The notes under the pieces are model-generated. The model ran no database searches, was not told where the DNA came from, and was given only the letters and a program-made list of their open reading frames with translations. Shown here piece by piece: positions 36,258 to 47,638 of a stretch of 50,878 bases of DNA; positions within the stretch are counted from its first letter, which is position 1; each line of letters begins with the position of its first letter. The translations under genes were made by a program, and so were the position numbers. Source of the DNA: Puniceicoccaceae bacterium (GTDB taxonomy: Bacteria > Verrucomicrobiota > Verrucomicrobiia > Opitutales > Coraliomargaritaceae); NCBI GenBank assembly GCA_902603705.1, contig CACKVQ010000008.1, positions 1-50,878 of the forward strand. Reading direction: 5' to 3'.

Positions 36258-37436
36258 ATGATTATTAAGCCACGTATTAGAGGATTTGTTTGTATCACAT
36301 CGCACCCTAAAGGGTGCGAAGCCAAGGTCCGCGAGGAAATTGAGGTTGCGCGCTCCGCTAAGAAAGAGGGAGGCCCAAAAAAAGTTCTTATTATTGGCAG
36401 TTCTACAGGTTATGGTTTATCCACTCGGATTGCGTCAGCTTTTAGCCATGATGCCGCCACATTGGGAGTTTTCTATGAAAGACCGTCGATGAAGGGCAAG
36501 CCGGCTAGTGCTGGCTGGTATAATTCAGTCGCCTTCGAGAAAGCAGCCCATGAAGCGGGTTTGTATGCGAAGAGCATAAACGGAGATGCTTTTTCTGATG
36601 AAATTAAAGCAGATACAATTGAGCAAATTAAGGCAGATCTTGGACAAGTCGATCTAGTGGTCTACAGCCTCGCTTCACCTCGTCGTACTGACCCTAAAAC
36701 GGGGGAGTCTTACAAATCAGTACTCAAGCCGATCGGTAAACCTTTTACTAACCGCACCCTTGATACAGACAAGAATGAAGTTAAGGAAATTACCATAGCT
36801 CCAGCCGAAGGTGATGACATTGCCAACACGGTTTCTGTCATGGGAGGTCAAGATTGGGAACTGTGGATTGATGCTCTCAACCAAGCCGGTGTACTCGCTT
36901 CTGGCGCGAAGACAGTTGCTTACTCCTATATAGGACCAGAGATTACATGGCCGGTTTATGCTAACGGAACCATAGGTAAGGCGAAAAAAGACGTTGAGCG
37001 CGCTGCTTCAGCGATTACTGCTAAGCATAATTGCTCCGCTTACGTATCTGTGAATAAAGCAGTGGTAACCCAAGCTAGTTCAGCAATTCCAGTTGTACCG
37101 CTATATATTTCAATTTTATATAAGGTGATGAAGGCAAATGGTACTCACGAAGATTGTATCGACCAGATGGTGCGCCTTCTAAATGATCATCTATATTACG
37201 ATGATATGAAACTCGACGATAAAGGCCGGATCCGTGTGGACAATTTTGAGATGGCACCTGATGTGCAACAAGCTGTTGCTGACATCTGGCCCAGAATTAC
37301 TAGTAATACACTCTACGAGCTGTCTGATTATAAAAGCTACCAGAGTTGCTTTTTATCGCTGTTTGGATTCGGTTTAGATGGTGTAGATTATGACGAAGAT
37401 ATCGAGATTGAAATCGATATGCCTAGTTCAAACTAG
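36258..37436 (+). CDS. fabV: FabV-type enoyl-ACP (trans-2-enoyl-CoA) reductase
   Basis: Reduces the enoyl intermediate in the last step of fatty acid elongation; FabV enzymes are naturally triclosan tolerant. The 392-residue protein has the family-typical opening PRIRGFVCITSHPKGC, an NADH-binding GSSTGYGLSTR (48-57) and the FabV Y-x8-K catalytic pair Y234 and K243. It appears monocistronic, convergent with ppiB. No Shine-Dalgarno is visible; a TATTAT hexamer ends 11 bases before ATG. A short hairpin GCTAGT/ACTAGC (37463-37480) spans the convergent ends without a T tract. Confidence 0.95.
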   Translation: MIIKPRIRGFVCITSHPKGCEAKVREEIEVARSAKKEGGPKKVLIIGSSTGYGLSTRIASAFSHDAATLGVFYERPSMKGKPASAGWYNSVAFEKAAHEAGLYAKSINGDAFSDEIKADTIEQIKADLGQVDLVVYSLASPRRTDPKTGESYKSVLKPIGKPFTNRTLDTDKNEVKEITIAPAEGDDIANTVSVMGGQDWELWIDALNQAGVLASGAKTVAYSYIGPEITWPVYANGTIGKAKKDVERAASAITAKHNCSAYVSVNKAVVTQASSAIPVVPLYISILYKVMKANGTHEDCIDQMVRLLNDHLYYDDMKLDDKGRIRVDNFEMAPDVQQAVADIWPRITSNTLYELSDYKSYQSCFLSLFGFGLDGVDYDEDIEIEIDMPSSN

Positions 37437-37475
37437 GCTGTATAATTTTAATAGCAGTTTGCGCTAGTTGACTCA

Positions 37476-37940
37476 CTAGCTTACGATAGTAGAAATTATT
37501 TTTTGGTCTTCGATTGGGCGATCACCAGGACCTTTCTCAACTGCTTCTAATTTGGAGACTACATCCATCCCACTTATAACTTCTCCGAATATTGTATGGT
37601 TCATATGAAGCCAAGGAGTGACAGCGGTTGTGATGAAAAATTGACTACCATTGGTGCCAGGCCCGGCATTTGCCATAGCTAGTAAGCCAGGTTTATCAAA
37701 TTGGACATCTCGAGCGCATTCGTCTTCGAAGTTCTTTCCCCATATTGACTCGCCGCCGCGCCCTGTACCAGTGGGATCACCGCCTTGAATCATAAATTGC
37801 TCAATGATTCTATGAAATATTACACCATTATAGTAACCGTTTTTGCAGTGCGTACTAAAATTTTCGCAAGTCTTAGGCGCAATGTCGTCGAAAAGTTCAA
37901 ATTCAATGGAGCCTTGTGTTGTTTCGAGTGTTATATTCAT
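37476..37940 (-). CDS. ppiB: Peptidyl-prolyl cis-trans isomerase, cyclophilin type
   Basis: A 154-residue single-domain cyclophilin with no signal peptide, so probably cytoplasmic (PpiB-like). The active-site region IFHRIIEQFMIQGGDPTGTG and the later NGSQFFIT and HTIFGEV blocks are all present, including the catalytic Arg in FHR. Its ATG overlaps the stop of the upstream cobA/hemD gene by 4 bases, so it is likely translated with the haem genes, although no biochemical link is known. Confidence 0.96.
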   Translation of the reverse strand: MNITLETTQGSIEFELFDDIAPKTCENFSTHCKNGYYNGVIFHRIIEQFMIQGGDPTGTGRGGESIWGKNFEDECARDVQFDKPGLLAMANAGPGTNGSQFFITTAVTPWLHMNHTIFGEVISGMDVVSKLEAVEKGPGDRPIEDQKIISTIVS

Positions 37941-39478
37941 TGCTTTTTTTGTTTTAAGTGTGCTATTGTTTCAACGACGAAGTCTTCCAAAATGGCTTTT
38001 GGTGATTCAAAGGCAACAGGAAGTTTCAAAGATTTCAAAGTCCTAGTCGTTAGGGGACCTATACTGCCGAAATTTGGCTGTTTGGCTCCCTGTAAAAGAG
38101 TCAGATTTACTTGCTGATCAATAAAGGATTTTACTGCGGAAGAACTAGTAAAGAGTATGGCATCAGCACCTAATTTACGATATCGATCCGCAGATGGATC
38201 TAGAGTAAGATCTGTTTTGTTTGTACTATAGACGCTAAGAGTATCTACAATAGCGCGCGCATCGTCTGATTCGAGGTGTTTGACTAAATTATCTCGATTT
38301 TGGTTGCCAGTCACAACGAGAATTTGAACACCTTCAACACCTTCGCTATCAATAAGTTCTTTAACCAAAGCGTCTGAGTTGGCTTTTGCAGGAACTAAGT
38401 CGACCATTAGATTATGTTTTTCAATCTCACGCGCAGTAGCAGGGCCTACTGCTGCAATTCTCATGGGGCCAAGGCATCGAATGTCGTTAAAAGCTTTGTA
38501 GAAAAGTTCAAAGAAATGCTGCACACCATTAGTGCTCGTAAAGATAATCCACTCATAAACTGCTATCCCAGCAAATACTTCACTTACTCTTTGAGGATCA
38601 AACTTAGACTCTACAGAAATAAATGGTAGTTCGATGATATCTGCGCCCTGATTTCTTAGTAAATTAGAAAGCTCTCCAGCCTGCTCACGAGCTCGAGTCA
38701 CAACTATGCGTTTACCGTGAAGAGGTCGGCTTTCAAACCAATTATTTTTCGTTTGTTTCGGTACGACTTCGCCGATTATGAAAATTGTGGGCGTATCTAA
38801 TCTTGAGCAATTTATGTCAGATACAATAGAGCCTAATGTCGAGTAGTGTGAATATTGATTGTTTAAAGTAGCCGATTCAATTATAGCGATGGGGGTTTCC
38901 CCTGACATTCCGCCTTCTTGAAGATCCTTTATTATTTTGGGAAGTTGATCTATATACGAGTTAAAGCACAGAGTGCTTCTATAGGTGGCATACTGTTTGA
39001 AATCGATATTCAAGCCCTCGCTTTTGATATTATTTCGAGTATCTAGTAGTGTAATAGCAGAGTAGTGTTCGTGTTTAGAAAGAGAAATTCCTAAATAGGA
39101 AGCGGCAGCAAAAGCTGCAGTAACTCCAGGGACGATTTCGTAAGGTATTTTATCTATTTCTAGCTCTTTAGTATCATATTCTCCACATTCAAACACAGAT
39201 GTATCTTCGTTTTTTAGTCTTATTACTTGATGGCCCATCTTTGCATGAGCAACAAGTAGCTCCTGTATCTCGTCTTGCGCGAGTGCATTCCGATCTGCTT
39301 TTTTGCCCACAAAAATGATTTTTGCTTTACTCTGATTCCATTCTAGTATTTGCGGATCAGCTATGTGATCATAGATAATTACATCAGCCATTTCTATGAG
39401 TTTACGGGCACGTAAAGTAACTAGATTTGAGGCACCTGGACCTATGCCAATTAGATAGACTTTTCCTTTTCCAAACAT
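37937..39478 (-). CDS. CobA-HemD fusion with a degenerate methyltransferase half
   Basis: The 513-residue protein joins a CobA-like uroporphyrinogen-III methyltransferase domain (about 1-250) to a uroporphyrinogen-III synthase (HemD, about 255-505). The HemD half looks normal (VVTRAREQAGELS, FTSTNGV, LFTSSSAV) and closes the tetrapyrrole ring made by the neighbour HemC. The CobA half keeps the fold outline (GIGPG, VPGVTAA) but its SAM-binding signature has decayed: the usual GGDPxxFGRGGEE reads NEDTSVFECGEYD, the GPGDP site reads GPGAS, and YMG reads NSYI. It may no longer make precorrin-2. It follows hemC by 42 bases and overlaps ppiB by 4. Confidence 0.88.
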   Translation of the reverse strand: MFGKGKVYLIGIGPGASNLVTLRARKLIEMADVIIYDHIADPQILEWNQSKAKIIFVGKKADRNALAQDEIQELLVAHAKMGHQVIRLKNEDTSVFECGEYDTKELEIDKIPYEIVPGVTAAFAAASYLGISLSKHEHYSAITLLDTRNNIKSEGLNIDFKQYATYRSTLCFNSYIDQLPKIIKDLQEGGMSGETPIAIIESATLNNQYSHYSTLGSIVSDINCSRLDTPTIFIIGEVVPKQTKNNWFESRPLHGKRIVVTRAREQAGELSNLLRNQGADIIELPFISVESKFDPQRVSEVFAGIAVYEWIIFTSTNGVQHFFELFYKAFNDIRCLGPMRIAAVGPATAREIEKHNLMVDLVPAKANSDALVKELIDSEGVEGVQILVVTGNQNRDNLVKHLESDDARAIVDTLSVYSTNKTDLTLDPSADRYRKLGADAILFTSSSAVKSFIDQQVNLTLLQGAKQPNFGSIGPLTTRTLKSLKLPVAFESPKAILEDFVVETIAHLKQKKQ

Positions 39479-39520
39479 CTGATAGTAGTTGTGTGTTTTA
39501 GTTGAATAACGAGATCAGAA

Positions 39521-40375
39521 TTATAGCTTTAGGTCTACCATCAGCTTATCGAGGGCGGGTTCTATTTCGTCACGTTCTCCTAATTTTAGTTCAAAAATTC
39601 TGTATCCAGTACTAGGATGAAAGATTCTAAAAATTCCTTTGCTATAGTAAGCGCCAACAGGAATTTGGCAACCACTTCCAAGCCTCCTAAGAAATCCTTT
39701 TTCCATTTCCACAGCTATTTGTGTACTTGTGCAAAATAAATTATTATATTTAGAAATGTCACTTGTACGGCATTGAACAGCTATAGCGCCCTGGCCAGGC
39801 GCTGGGACGACTTCTTCTAGTTCAAAATTACTAAAGATTAAATTCTTGTATGAACTAATGCCAAGGCGTTGAAGGCCAGCAGCAGCGAGTATTGTAGCCT
39901 CACATTCAAGTTCGACTAATTTCTTTAACCGAGTGCCAATATTGCCACGAATAGTTTTCCATTTCGCATTCGGAAAGAGTTTTGATACTTGCTCCTGGCG
40001 CCGTGGACTACTAGTAGCAATCGTTTTAGGAGTGGCACAATCGTCTCTGTATATGAAAACATCGTGAGCAATCGCACGGGGAAGATAGCCTGCAATGCTT
40101 AAGCCAACTGAATCGGTTGTGGGCATATCTTTGGCGCTATGGACAGCTAGTGATGCTTGATGGCCTGAGAGTGCGCTCTCTAGCTCTTTAGTAAATAGGC
40201 CAATGCCTCCTCGTTCTTCGACTGACCAATCTAGTCTCTCGTCTATTTCTGTGCTTACCTCGAGTTTTTTGAAGTGCTTATTAGGAAACGCTTTAGAGAG
40301 CCAAGCACATACTCTATTAGCCTGTTCAAGTGCCAGTGGGCTTTTACGAGTGGCAACTAGAGAACAATTTTGCAT
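39521..40375 (-). CDS. hemC: Porphobilinogen deaminase (hydroxymethylbilane synthase)
   Basis: Polymerises four porphobilinogens into hydroxymethylbilane, the substrate of the HemD domain encoded just downstream. The 284-residue protein has ATRKSPLAL at 8-16, the catalytic Asp83 in HSAKDMPT, and the cysteine (C236, LGSGCQIPVGAY) that binds the dipyrromethane cofactor. I chose ATG at 40375 by distance to the ATR motif; ATG at 40399 would add eight residues and cannot be excluded. A terminator separates it from ilvC upstream. Confidence 0.95.
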   Translation of the reverse strand: MQNCSLVATRKSPLALEQANRVCAWLSKAFPNKHFKKLEVSTEIDERLDWSVEERGGIGLFTKELESALSGHQASLAVHSAKDMPTTDSVGLSIAGYLPRAIAHDVFIYRDDCATPKTIATSSPRRQEQVSKLFPNAKWKTIRGNIGTRLKKLVELECEATILAAAGLQRLGISSYKNLIFSNFELEEVVPAPGQGAIAVQCRTSDISKYNNLFCTSTQIAVEMEKGFLRRLGSGCQIPVGAYYSKGIFRIFHPSTGYRIFELKLGERDEIEPALDKLMVDLKL

Positions 40376-40446
40376 ATGTAATAACAATCTACTAAACATC
40401 TAGAGATCGACAAGTTTAGACATAGCGTGCGGAAAGATTAATACTA

Positions 40447-40481
40447 TAAAAATACGGCCGTAGAAATAAACCTGCGGCCGT
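40447..40481 (-). terminator. Rho-independent terminator after ilvC
   Basis: On the minus strand a 10-base GC-rich stem ACGGCCGCAG/CTACGGCCGT (one G-U pair) with an 8-base loop is followed by ATTTTTA. It begins 26 bases after the ilvC stop and ends the ilvH-ilvC unit before hemC. Confidence 0.8.
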
Positions 40482-40506
40482 GGAGCGAAAAATATTATCT
40501 ACCTTG

Positions 40507-41535
40507 TTAATTGTAAGATGCTTGTGAACCTGTAATGTTGCGCTTCTTAACCCAAGGCATTAGAGCACGTAATCGCTGACCAGTCTTTTCTATAGGGTGA
40601 TTCTGACCATTTTTAATGAACTTTTTATAGTTAGGTAGACCATCATGGTATTCCTTAACCCAGTTTTTAGTAAATTTGCCTGACTGAATATCTTTCAGTA
40701 TGGACTTCATAGCCTTCTTTGATTGTGCGTTGATGACGCGCGGACCAGATACGTAGTCACCCCATTCAGCGGTTTCGGAAATAGAAAAACGCATACCTGA
40801 AACGCCGGACTCAACCATTAAGTCGACAATGAGCTTTAGCTCGTGTAAACACTCGAAGTATGCCATCTCTGGCTGGTAACCAGCTTCAATAAGCGTTTCA
40901 AAACCAGCCATTACCAATGCAGAAGCTCCTCCGCATAGGACAGCTTGCTCTCCAAAAAGGTCGGTTTCACATTCCTCTTTAAAAGTGGTTTGAATGACGC
41001 CTGCTCGTGTTCCACCGACTCCTTTCGCCCATGCTAGGGCAACCTTTTTAGCATTTTTCGAGGAACCCTTATGTACTGCTATAAGCGCAGGTACGCCCTT
41101 ACCCTCTAAAAATTGACTGCGAACAACGTGCCCAGGGCCCTTCGGAGCGACCATGATGACATCAATTCCTTTGGGTGCTTTTATCAAATCGAAATGGATT
41201 GCAAGTCCATGTGTAAAAGCCAGCGTTTTACCCTTTGTTAAGTTGGGCAGAATATCATTTTCATAAACCTCAGCCTGCCTCATATCTGGAACTGCTATCA
41301 TAATTATATCAGCTAGTTTTACAGCTTCAGATGTTTCAAAAACCTTAAAGCCTTGTTTACGAGCAACTGCCGCTGATTTACTTTTTTTATAGAGACCAAT
41401 TATTACATTTAATCCGCTATCTTTAAGATTTTGGGCATGAGCGTGACCTTGAGATCCATAGCCAATTATGGCGAGGGTCTTATTTTTTATGACATTTAGA
41501 TTAGAGTCCTTATTTGTGTAAACTTTAGCTGGCAT
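40507..41535 (-). CDS. ilvC: Ketol-acid reductoisomerase (class I)
   Basis: Second shared enzyme of valine and isoleucine synthesis: isomerises and reduces acetolactate or acetohydroxybutyrate with NADPH and Mg. The 342-residue short (class I) form opens with the Rossmann segment IIGYGSQGHAHAQNL (23-37). Metal and substrate sites lie in DLFGEQAVLCGG and ECLHELKLIVDLM. The cofactor loop reads GLYKKSKS, with lysine and serines that suit the NADPH phosphate. It lies 111 bases after ilvH on the same strand and ends in a strong terminator. Confidence 0.96.
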   Translation of the reverse strand: MPAKVYTNKDSNLNVIKNKTLAIIGYGSQGHAHAQNLKDSGLNVIIGLYKKSKSAAVARKQGFKVFETSEAVKLADIIMIAVPDMRQAEVYENDILPNLTKGKTLAFTHGLAIHFDLIKAPKGIDVIMVAPKGPGHVVRSQFLEGKGVPALIAVHKGSSKNAKKVALAWAKGVGGTRAGVIQTTFKEECETDLFGEQAVLCGGASALVMAGFETLIEAGYQPEMAYFECLHELKLIVDLMVESGVSGMRFSISETAEWGDYVSGPRVINAQSKKAMKSILKDIQSGKFTKNWVKEYHDGLPNYKKFIKNGQNHPIEKTGQRLRALMPWVKKRNITGSQASYN

Positions 41536-41646
41536 TTATATGGATGTTTTTGGATTAATAAAATAATGATATAAATTAATTAAAAGTAAGTACTAATGTT
41601 ATATGGCTATAGTAGGCTAAAGATAAGTAATGAAATACGGCTAGTG

Positions 41647-42120
41647 TTATCCGCGCTTAAGAGCTAGATTTCCAGTGCGTGCCATTTCAACAATTCCATA
41701 TGGCTGCACTAAATTAAGAAATGCACTCACTTTACTAGCATTCCCAGTCATCTCGATATTTACGGTATCAGTGGATACATCGATAATTTTTGCGCGGAAA
41801 ATGTCGCATACTTGCATTAGTTCTGAACGTTGCCCGGCGGAAGTTTTGACTTTAAGCATGACAAGCTCTCGCTCGGTGGCTTGGCCACTTGAGTATTCTG
41901 TGACTTCGAGCACATTCACCAGCTTATTAACTTGCTTAATAGCTTGTTCGAGGGCTTCGCTATCGCCCACTATTGTCGCAGTAATTCGAGATACTTCATT
42001 ATTAGCCATAGGCCCTACATTCAATGTCTCGATATTAAATCCGCGGCCGCTGAACATACCAGCTATTCGGGCAAGGGCTCCAAATTTATTTTCGACAAGG
42101 ATTGAGATAATGTGATGCAT
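41647..42120 (-). CDS. ilvH: Acetolactate synthase small (regulatory) subunit
   Basis: The 157-residue regulatory subunit activates the catalytic IlvB/IlvI subunit and carries valine feedback inhibition. An N-terminal ACT domain (about 1-75) begins HHIISILVENKFGALARIAG, and GRGFNIETLNVGP is characteristic. The C-terminal domain follows. No ilvB is within this window, so the catalytic subunit is encoded elsewhere. The gene sits 44 bases beyond tRNA-Val and is followed by ilvC. Confidence 0.95.
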   Translation of the reverse strand: MHHIISILVENKFGALARIAGMFSGRGFNIETLNVGPMANNEVSRITATIVGDSEALEQAIKQVNKLVNVLEVTEYSSGQATERELVMLKVKTSAGQRSELMQVCDIFRAKIIDVSTDTVNIEMTGNASKVSAFLNLVQPYGIVEMARTGNLALKRG

Positions 42121-42125
42121 GACTA

Positions 42126-42155
42126 TGTATAGTGAATTATAGTTCTATGTAACAA
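42126..42155 (-). promoter_or_regulatory. Putative ilvH promoter
   Basis: Minus-strand TTGTTA (42155-42150), an 18-base spacer and TATACA (42131-42126) precede the ilvH ATG by five bases. Fit to consensus is moderate. If used, the mRNA would be leaderless. Confidence 0.4.
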
Positions 42156-42164
42156 TAATAAAAA

Positions 42165-42241
42165 TGGTAGACGGTGAGGGATTCGAACCCACGACCCCCT
42201 CGGTGTAAACGAGGTGCTCTAACCAACTGAGCTAACCGTCC
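42165..42241 (-). tRNA. trnV: tRNA-Val (anticodon TAC)
   Basis: A cloverleaf is clear on the minus strand: D stem GCTC/GAGC, anticodon stem CCTCG/CGAGG with loop TTTACAC (anticodon TAC, reads GTA/GTG), T loop TTCGAAT, discriminator A and encoded CCA. The acceptor stem GGACGGT/ACCGTCT has a G1-U72 wobble, and the T stem GTGGG/CCCTC has a U-U mismatch at 50-64. It lies between gyrA and ilvH. Confidence 0.94.
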
Positions 42242-42407
42242 AAATAAGGAGCTGTGAAGATGCCGCTACAACTAATAGAATCAAGTCTAATTTTAGGAAG
42301 ATGGGATAACCGTGTGATTTTTAGAATTTATATAAGCCTTTTTAAGTGTGCGAAATAGAGACCATCGCTAAAAATTTCTATTGTGATGAATCAGTATGGG
42401 GCAGACT

Positions 42408-44882
42408 TTATGAAAGCCCTTTAGGTTCTTCTTCGGAGCTTTCTTCTTCGGTGGCAATAACTTTGCTAATCCCTATCAAGGCATCCGTATCTCCAAGATT
42501 TACGAGTTTTACACCGCTAGCAGCACGACCAGTAACACGCACATCTCTGACAGGACTTCGTACGGCTTGACCCTTTTTAGTAAACATCATGATCTCGTCT
42601 TCATCAGTTACGCTTAGCGCGCCAGCTACTTTTTCGGATTTAATAGCGATTATACCTGATCCGCCACGAGTTTGGACTCGATAGTCGTCAAAATCAGTTC
42701 GTTTACCCAGTCCATTGGCTCCTGCAATGAGCAATTTTTCTTCAGAGTTTATGATTTCAACAGCGACTACTTTGTCTTCTGCTGTTTTTAGTTTTATGCC
42801 CCTAACACCCCGTGTTGCGCGACCTTGGTCACGTAGATTAGTTTCAGGGAAGCGGATAGATTGAGCATTACTAGTGACTAAAAGAACATCGTCCTGACCT
42901 GTAGTCAGTCGAGCACCGATGAGATTATCGCCATCATCGATATTGATACCGATAAGACCACCTTTACGGTAATTTTTGTAGTCGGAAAGTAGCGTCTTTT
43001 TTGTCACTCCTTTTTCTGTTGCAAGCACTATGCGTTGTTTAGACTCCGCAAAATCTTTGACACAGATCATTGCGGCAATTTTTTCGCCATCTTGCAGCTC
43101 AATAATATTGGCAATTGCACGGCCCTTGGATGTGCGGCTACCTTCAGGTATGTGATATACCTTCTCAACGTAGACACGGCCGTTATTCATAAAGAACATT
43201 ATGTAATCATGTGTAGATGCGGTGAATAAACGCTCTACAAAGTCATCTTCGTACTGTCCAGAACCAATTACACCTTTTCCGCCACGTTTCTGCGAACGAT
43301 ATTCGTCCAGTGAAGTTCGCTTCATAAATCCCTTGTGCGTGACAGTGATCATGCAACCTTCATTGGGAATGATGTCTTCCATTGACAGGTCTCCATCTAT
43401 GGAAAGTATTTGCGAGCGACGGTGATTCCCGTATTTTTCCTTCATATCGTTCAATTCTTCCTTGATTACCGCGAGAAGCTTTTGCTCATTGTTCAGGATA
43501 GAACGTAGATCTTCTATTAGTGACATAAGACCTAGGTATTCTTCTTCTATTTTGCCACGTTCTAGGCCGGTAAGTTGATAGAGGCGAAGCTCAAGTATAG
43601 CATTCGTCTGTATATCGGTAAGAGGGTATTTGGCGATGAGAGCGACTTTAGCTTCTTCTCTATTCTTCGATGAACGAATGATTTTTACGAAGTCATCTAA
43701 GTTATCTAAGGCGATCTTATAGCCTTCGAGAATATGTGCACGAGCTTCAGCCTTGCGTAGACGAAATGCGGTGCGCCGGTAGATAACTTCGCGACGATGA
43801 TCAATATAACAAGTGATCATCTCTTTGATGTTCATCTGCTTTGGCCGACGATTATCTAGCGCGAGAAGTATGACGCCGAAAGAGCTTTCTAAAGGGGTAC
43901 TTTTGTACAACTGATTAATAATAACCCTCGGAATTGCGCCACGCTTTAGTTCGATCACAATCCGAGTAGTCTCAGTAGACTCGTCGCGTAAGTCTGAGAT
44001 GCCATCGATTGCTTTGTCTTTAATTAATTCGGCTATACGAATAACTAAAGAGGAGCGATTTACATTATAAGGAATAGCTGATATTATAATACCTTCCTTA
44101 CCACTGCTCTCAACGACTTCTGCAACTCCGCGGGTACGGACAATACCGCGACCGGTCTTCAAATAGTTTTCTATTCCAGCTTTTCCATGAACGAAGCCAC
44201 CACCAGGAAAATCAGGGCCGGGTATGATTTTGATTAATTCATCGAGTTCAATCTTTGGGTTATCAATAATGGCGATAGCACCATCTACTAACTCATTAAG
44301 ATTATGAGGTGGGATATTTGTTGTCATACCAACGGCAATCCCGGTAGAACCATTCATTAAAAGGTTAGGTAATGATGCAGGTAGTACCGATGGTTCGGTC
44401 GCGCTTTCCTTATAGTTGGGGACGAAGTCGACCGTATCTTCATCGATATCGCTAAGGAGATCCTCGGCAATACCCTCAAGTTTACACTCGGTATATCGAT
44501 AAGCGGCTGCTGAATCCCCGTCTATCGAGCCAAAATTACCCTGAGGTATAATGAGCGGGTAGCGCATGACCCAGTTCTGTGCGAGGCGAACTAAGGAGTC
44601 ATAAACAGAGCCATCTCCGTGAGGGTGATAGTTTTTAAGTACTTCTCCTACGACACCGGCACATTTATCAAATGGGCGATTGTGGAGCAGGCCCTCGCGT
44701 AGCATAGCGTATAAAATACGGCGTTGTACTGGCTTGAGACCATCACGTGCATCCGGTAAAGCACGACTGACGATTACAGACATCGAATAATCGATGTAAG
44801 CCGTCTGCATGATGTCTGTGATCGATGTTGCTTCTGGGTTGGTGTGCCGAGGGTTTTCGGTGTCTGAGAGGTAATCTGACAT
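42408..44882 (-). CDS. gyrA: DNA gyrase subunit A
   Basis: The 824-residue cleavage and DNA-wrapping subunit of gyrase. Catalytic tyrosine is Y130 in DGDSAAAYRYTE. The beta-pinwheel C-terminal domain carries a GyrA box QKRGGKG (QRRGGKG in E. coli), which separates it from the ParC in this window. A short acidic tail (EEESSEEE) ends the protein, like the regulatory tail of E. coli GyrA. In the quinolone region HPHGDGSVYD, Gly91 replaces Ser83 while Asp95 (E. coli D87) is kept. It lies 84 bases downstream of gyrB on the same strand and upstream of tRNA-Val. Confidence 0.97.
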   Translation of the reverse strand: MSDYLSDTENPRHTNPEATSITDIMQTAYIDYSMSVIVSRALPDARDGLKPVQRRILYAMLREGLLHNRPFDKCAGVVGEVLKNYHPHGDGSVYDSLVRLAQNWVMRYPLIIPQGNFGSIDGDSAAAYRYTECKLEGIAEDLLSDIDEDTVDFVPNYKESATEPSVLPASLPNLLMNGSTGIAVGMTTNIPPHNLNELVDGAIAIIDNPKIELDELIKIIPGPDFPGGGFVHGKAGIENYLKTGRGIVRTRGVAEVVESSGKEGIIISAIPYNVNRSSLVIRIAELIKDKAIDGISDLRDESTETTRIVIELKRGAIPRVIINQLYKSTPLESSFGVILLALDNRRPKQMNIKEMITCYIDHRREVIYRRTAFRLRKAEARAHILEGYKIALDNLDDFVKIIRSSKNREEAKVALIAKYPLTDIQTNAILELRLYQLTGLERGKIEEEYLGLMSLIEDLRSILNNEQKLLAVIKEELNDMKEKYGNHRRSQILSIDGDLSMEDIIPNEGCMITVTHKGFMKRTSLDEYRSQKRGGKGVIGSGQYEDDFVERLFTASTHDYIMFFMNNGRVYVEKVYHIPEGSRTSKGRAIANIIELQDGEKIAAMICVKDFAESKQRIVLATEKGVTKKTLLSDYKNYRKGGLIGINIDDGDNLIGARLTTGQDDVLLVTSNAQSIRFPETNLRDQGRATRGVRGIKLKTAEDKVVAVEIINSEEKLLIAGANGLGKRTDFDDYRVQTRGGSGIIAIKSEKVAGALSVTDEDEIMMFTKKGQAVRSPVRDVRVTGRAASGVKLVNLGDTDALIGISKVIATEEESSEEEPKGLS

Positions 44883-44966
44883 TGTAGTTTAAGGTGGTGC
44901 GTTCTCCTGAATACTTAAAATAAGGTCAGGATATATAAAAAATATAAGGAATCGGATTAAACCGTT

Positions 44967-47519
<2,553 letters not shown>

Positions 47520-47536
47520 TTAGTCAGTATTTGGCC

Positions 47537-47551
47537 TTTTGGCTACCAAAA
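47537..47551. promoter_or_regulatory. Inverted repeat upstream of gyrB
   Basis: A perfect dyad TTTTGG-CTA-CCAAAA lies 30 bases upstream of gyrB in the region shared with the divergent Rrf2 gene. It is a candidate operator, possibly for the adjacent Rrf2 protein or for supercoiling control of gyrase; there is no direct evidence for either. Confidence 0.35.
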
Positions 47552-47604
47552 AGTAGGCTTATTTAGATCAAGTTAAAATTATTTCACTAGCGAATTATTT
47601 TAAA

Positions 47605-47632
47605 TTTACTTCTCAAGTCATGAGTCTATATT
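47605..47632 (+). promoter_or_regulatory. Putative rrf2 promoter
   Basis: TTTACT (47605-47610), a 16-base spacer and TATATT (47627-47632) precede the chosen ATG by six bases. Consensus match is moderate. Use of this site would give a leaderless transcript and would exclude the in-frame GTG at 47633. Confidence 0.45.
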
Positions 47633-47638
47633 GTGTGT

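Noticed and set aside
37463-37480. Hairpin GCTAGT-TGACTC-ACTAGC between fabV and ppiB
   Set aside because: No adjacent T tract on either strand and it overlaps the ppiB end; too weak for a terminator call.
41675-42115. 146-residue plus-strand frame opposite ilvH
   Set aside because: It covers ilvH almost exactly in antisense; ilvH has a clear ACT domain.
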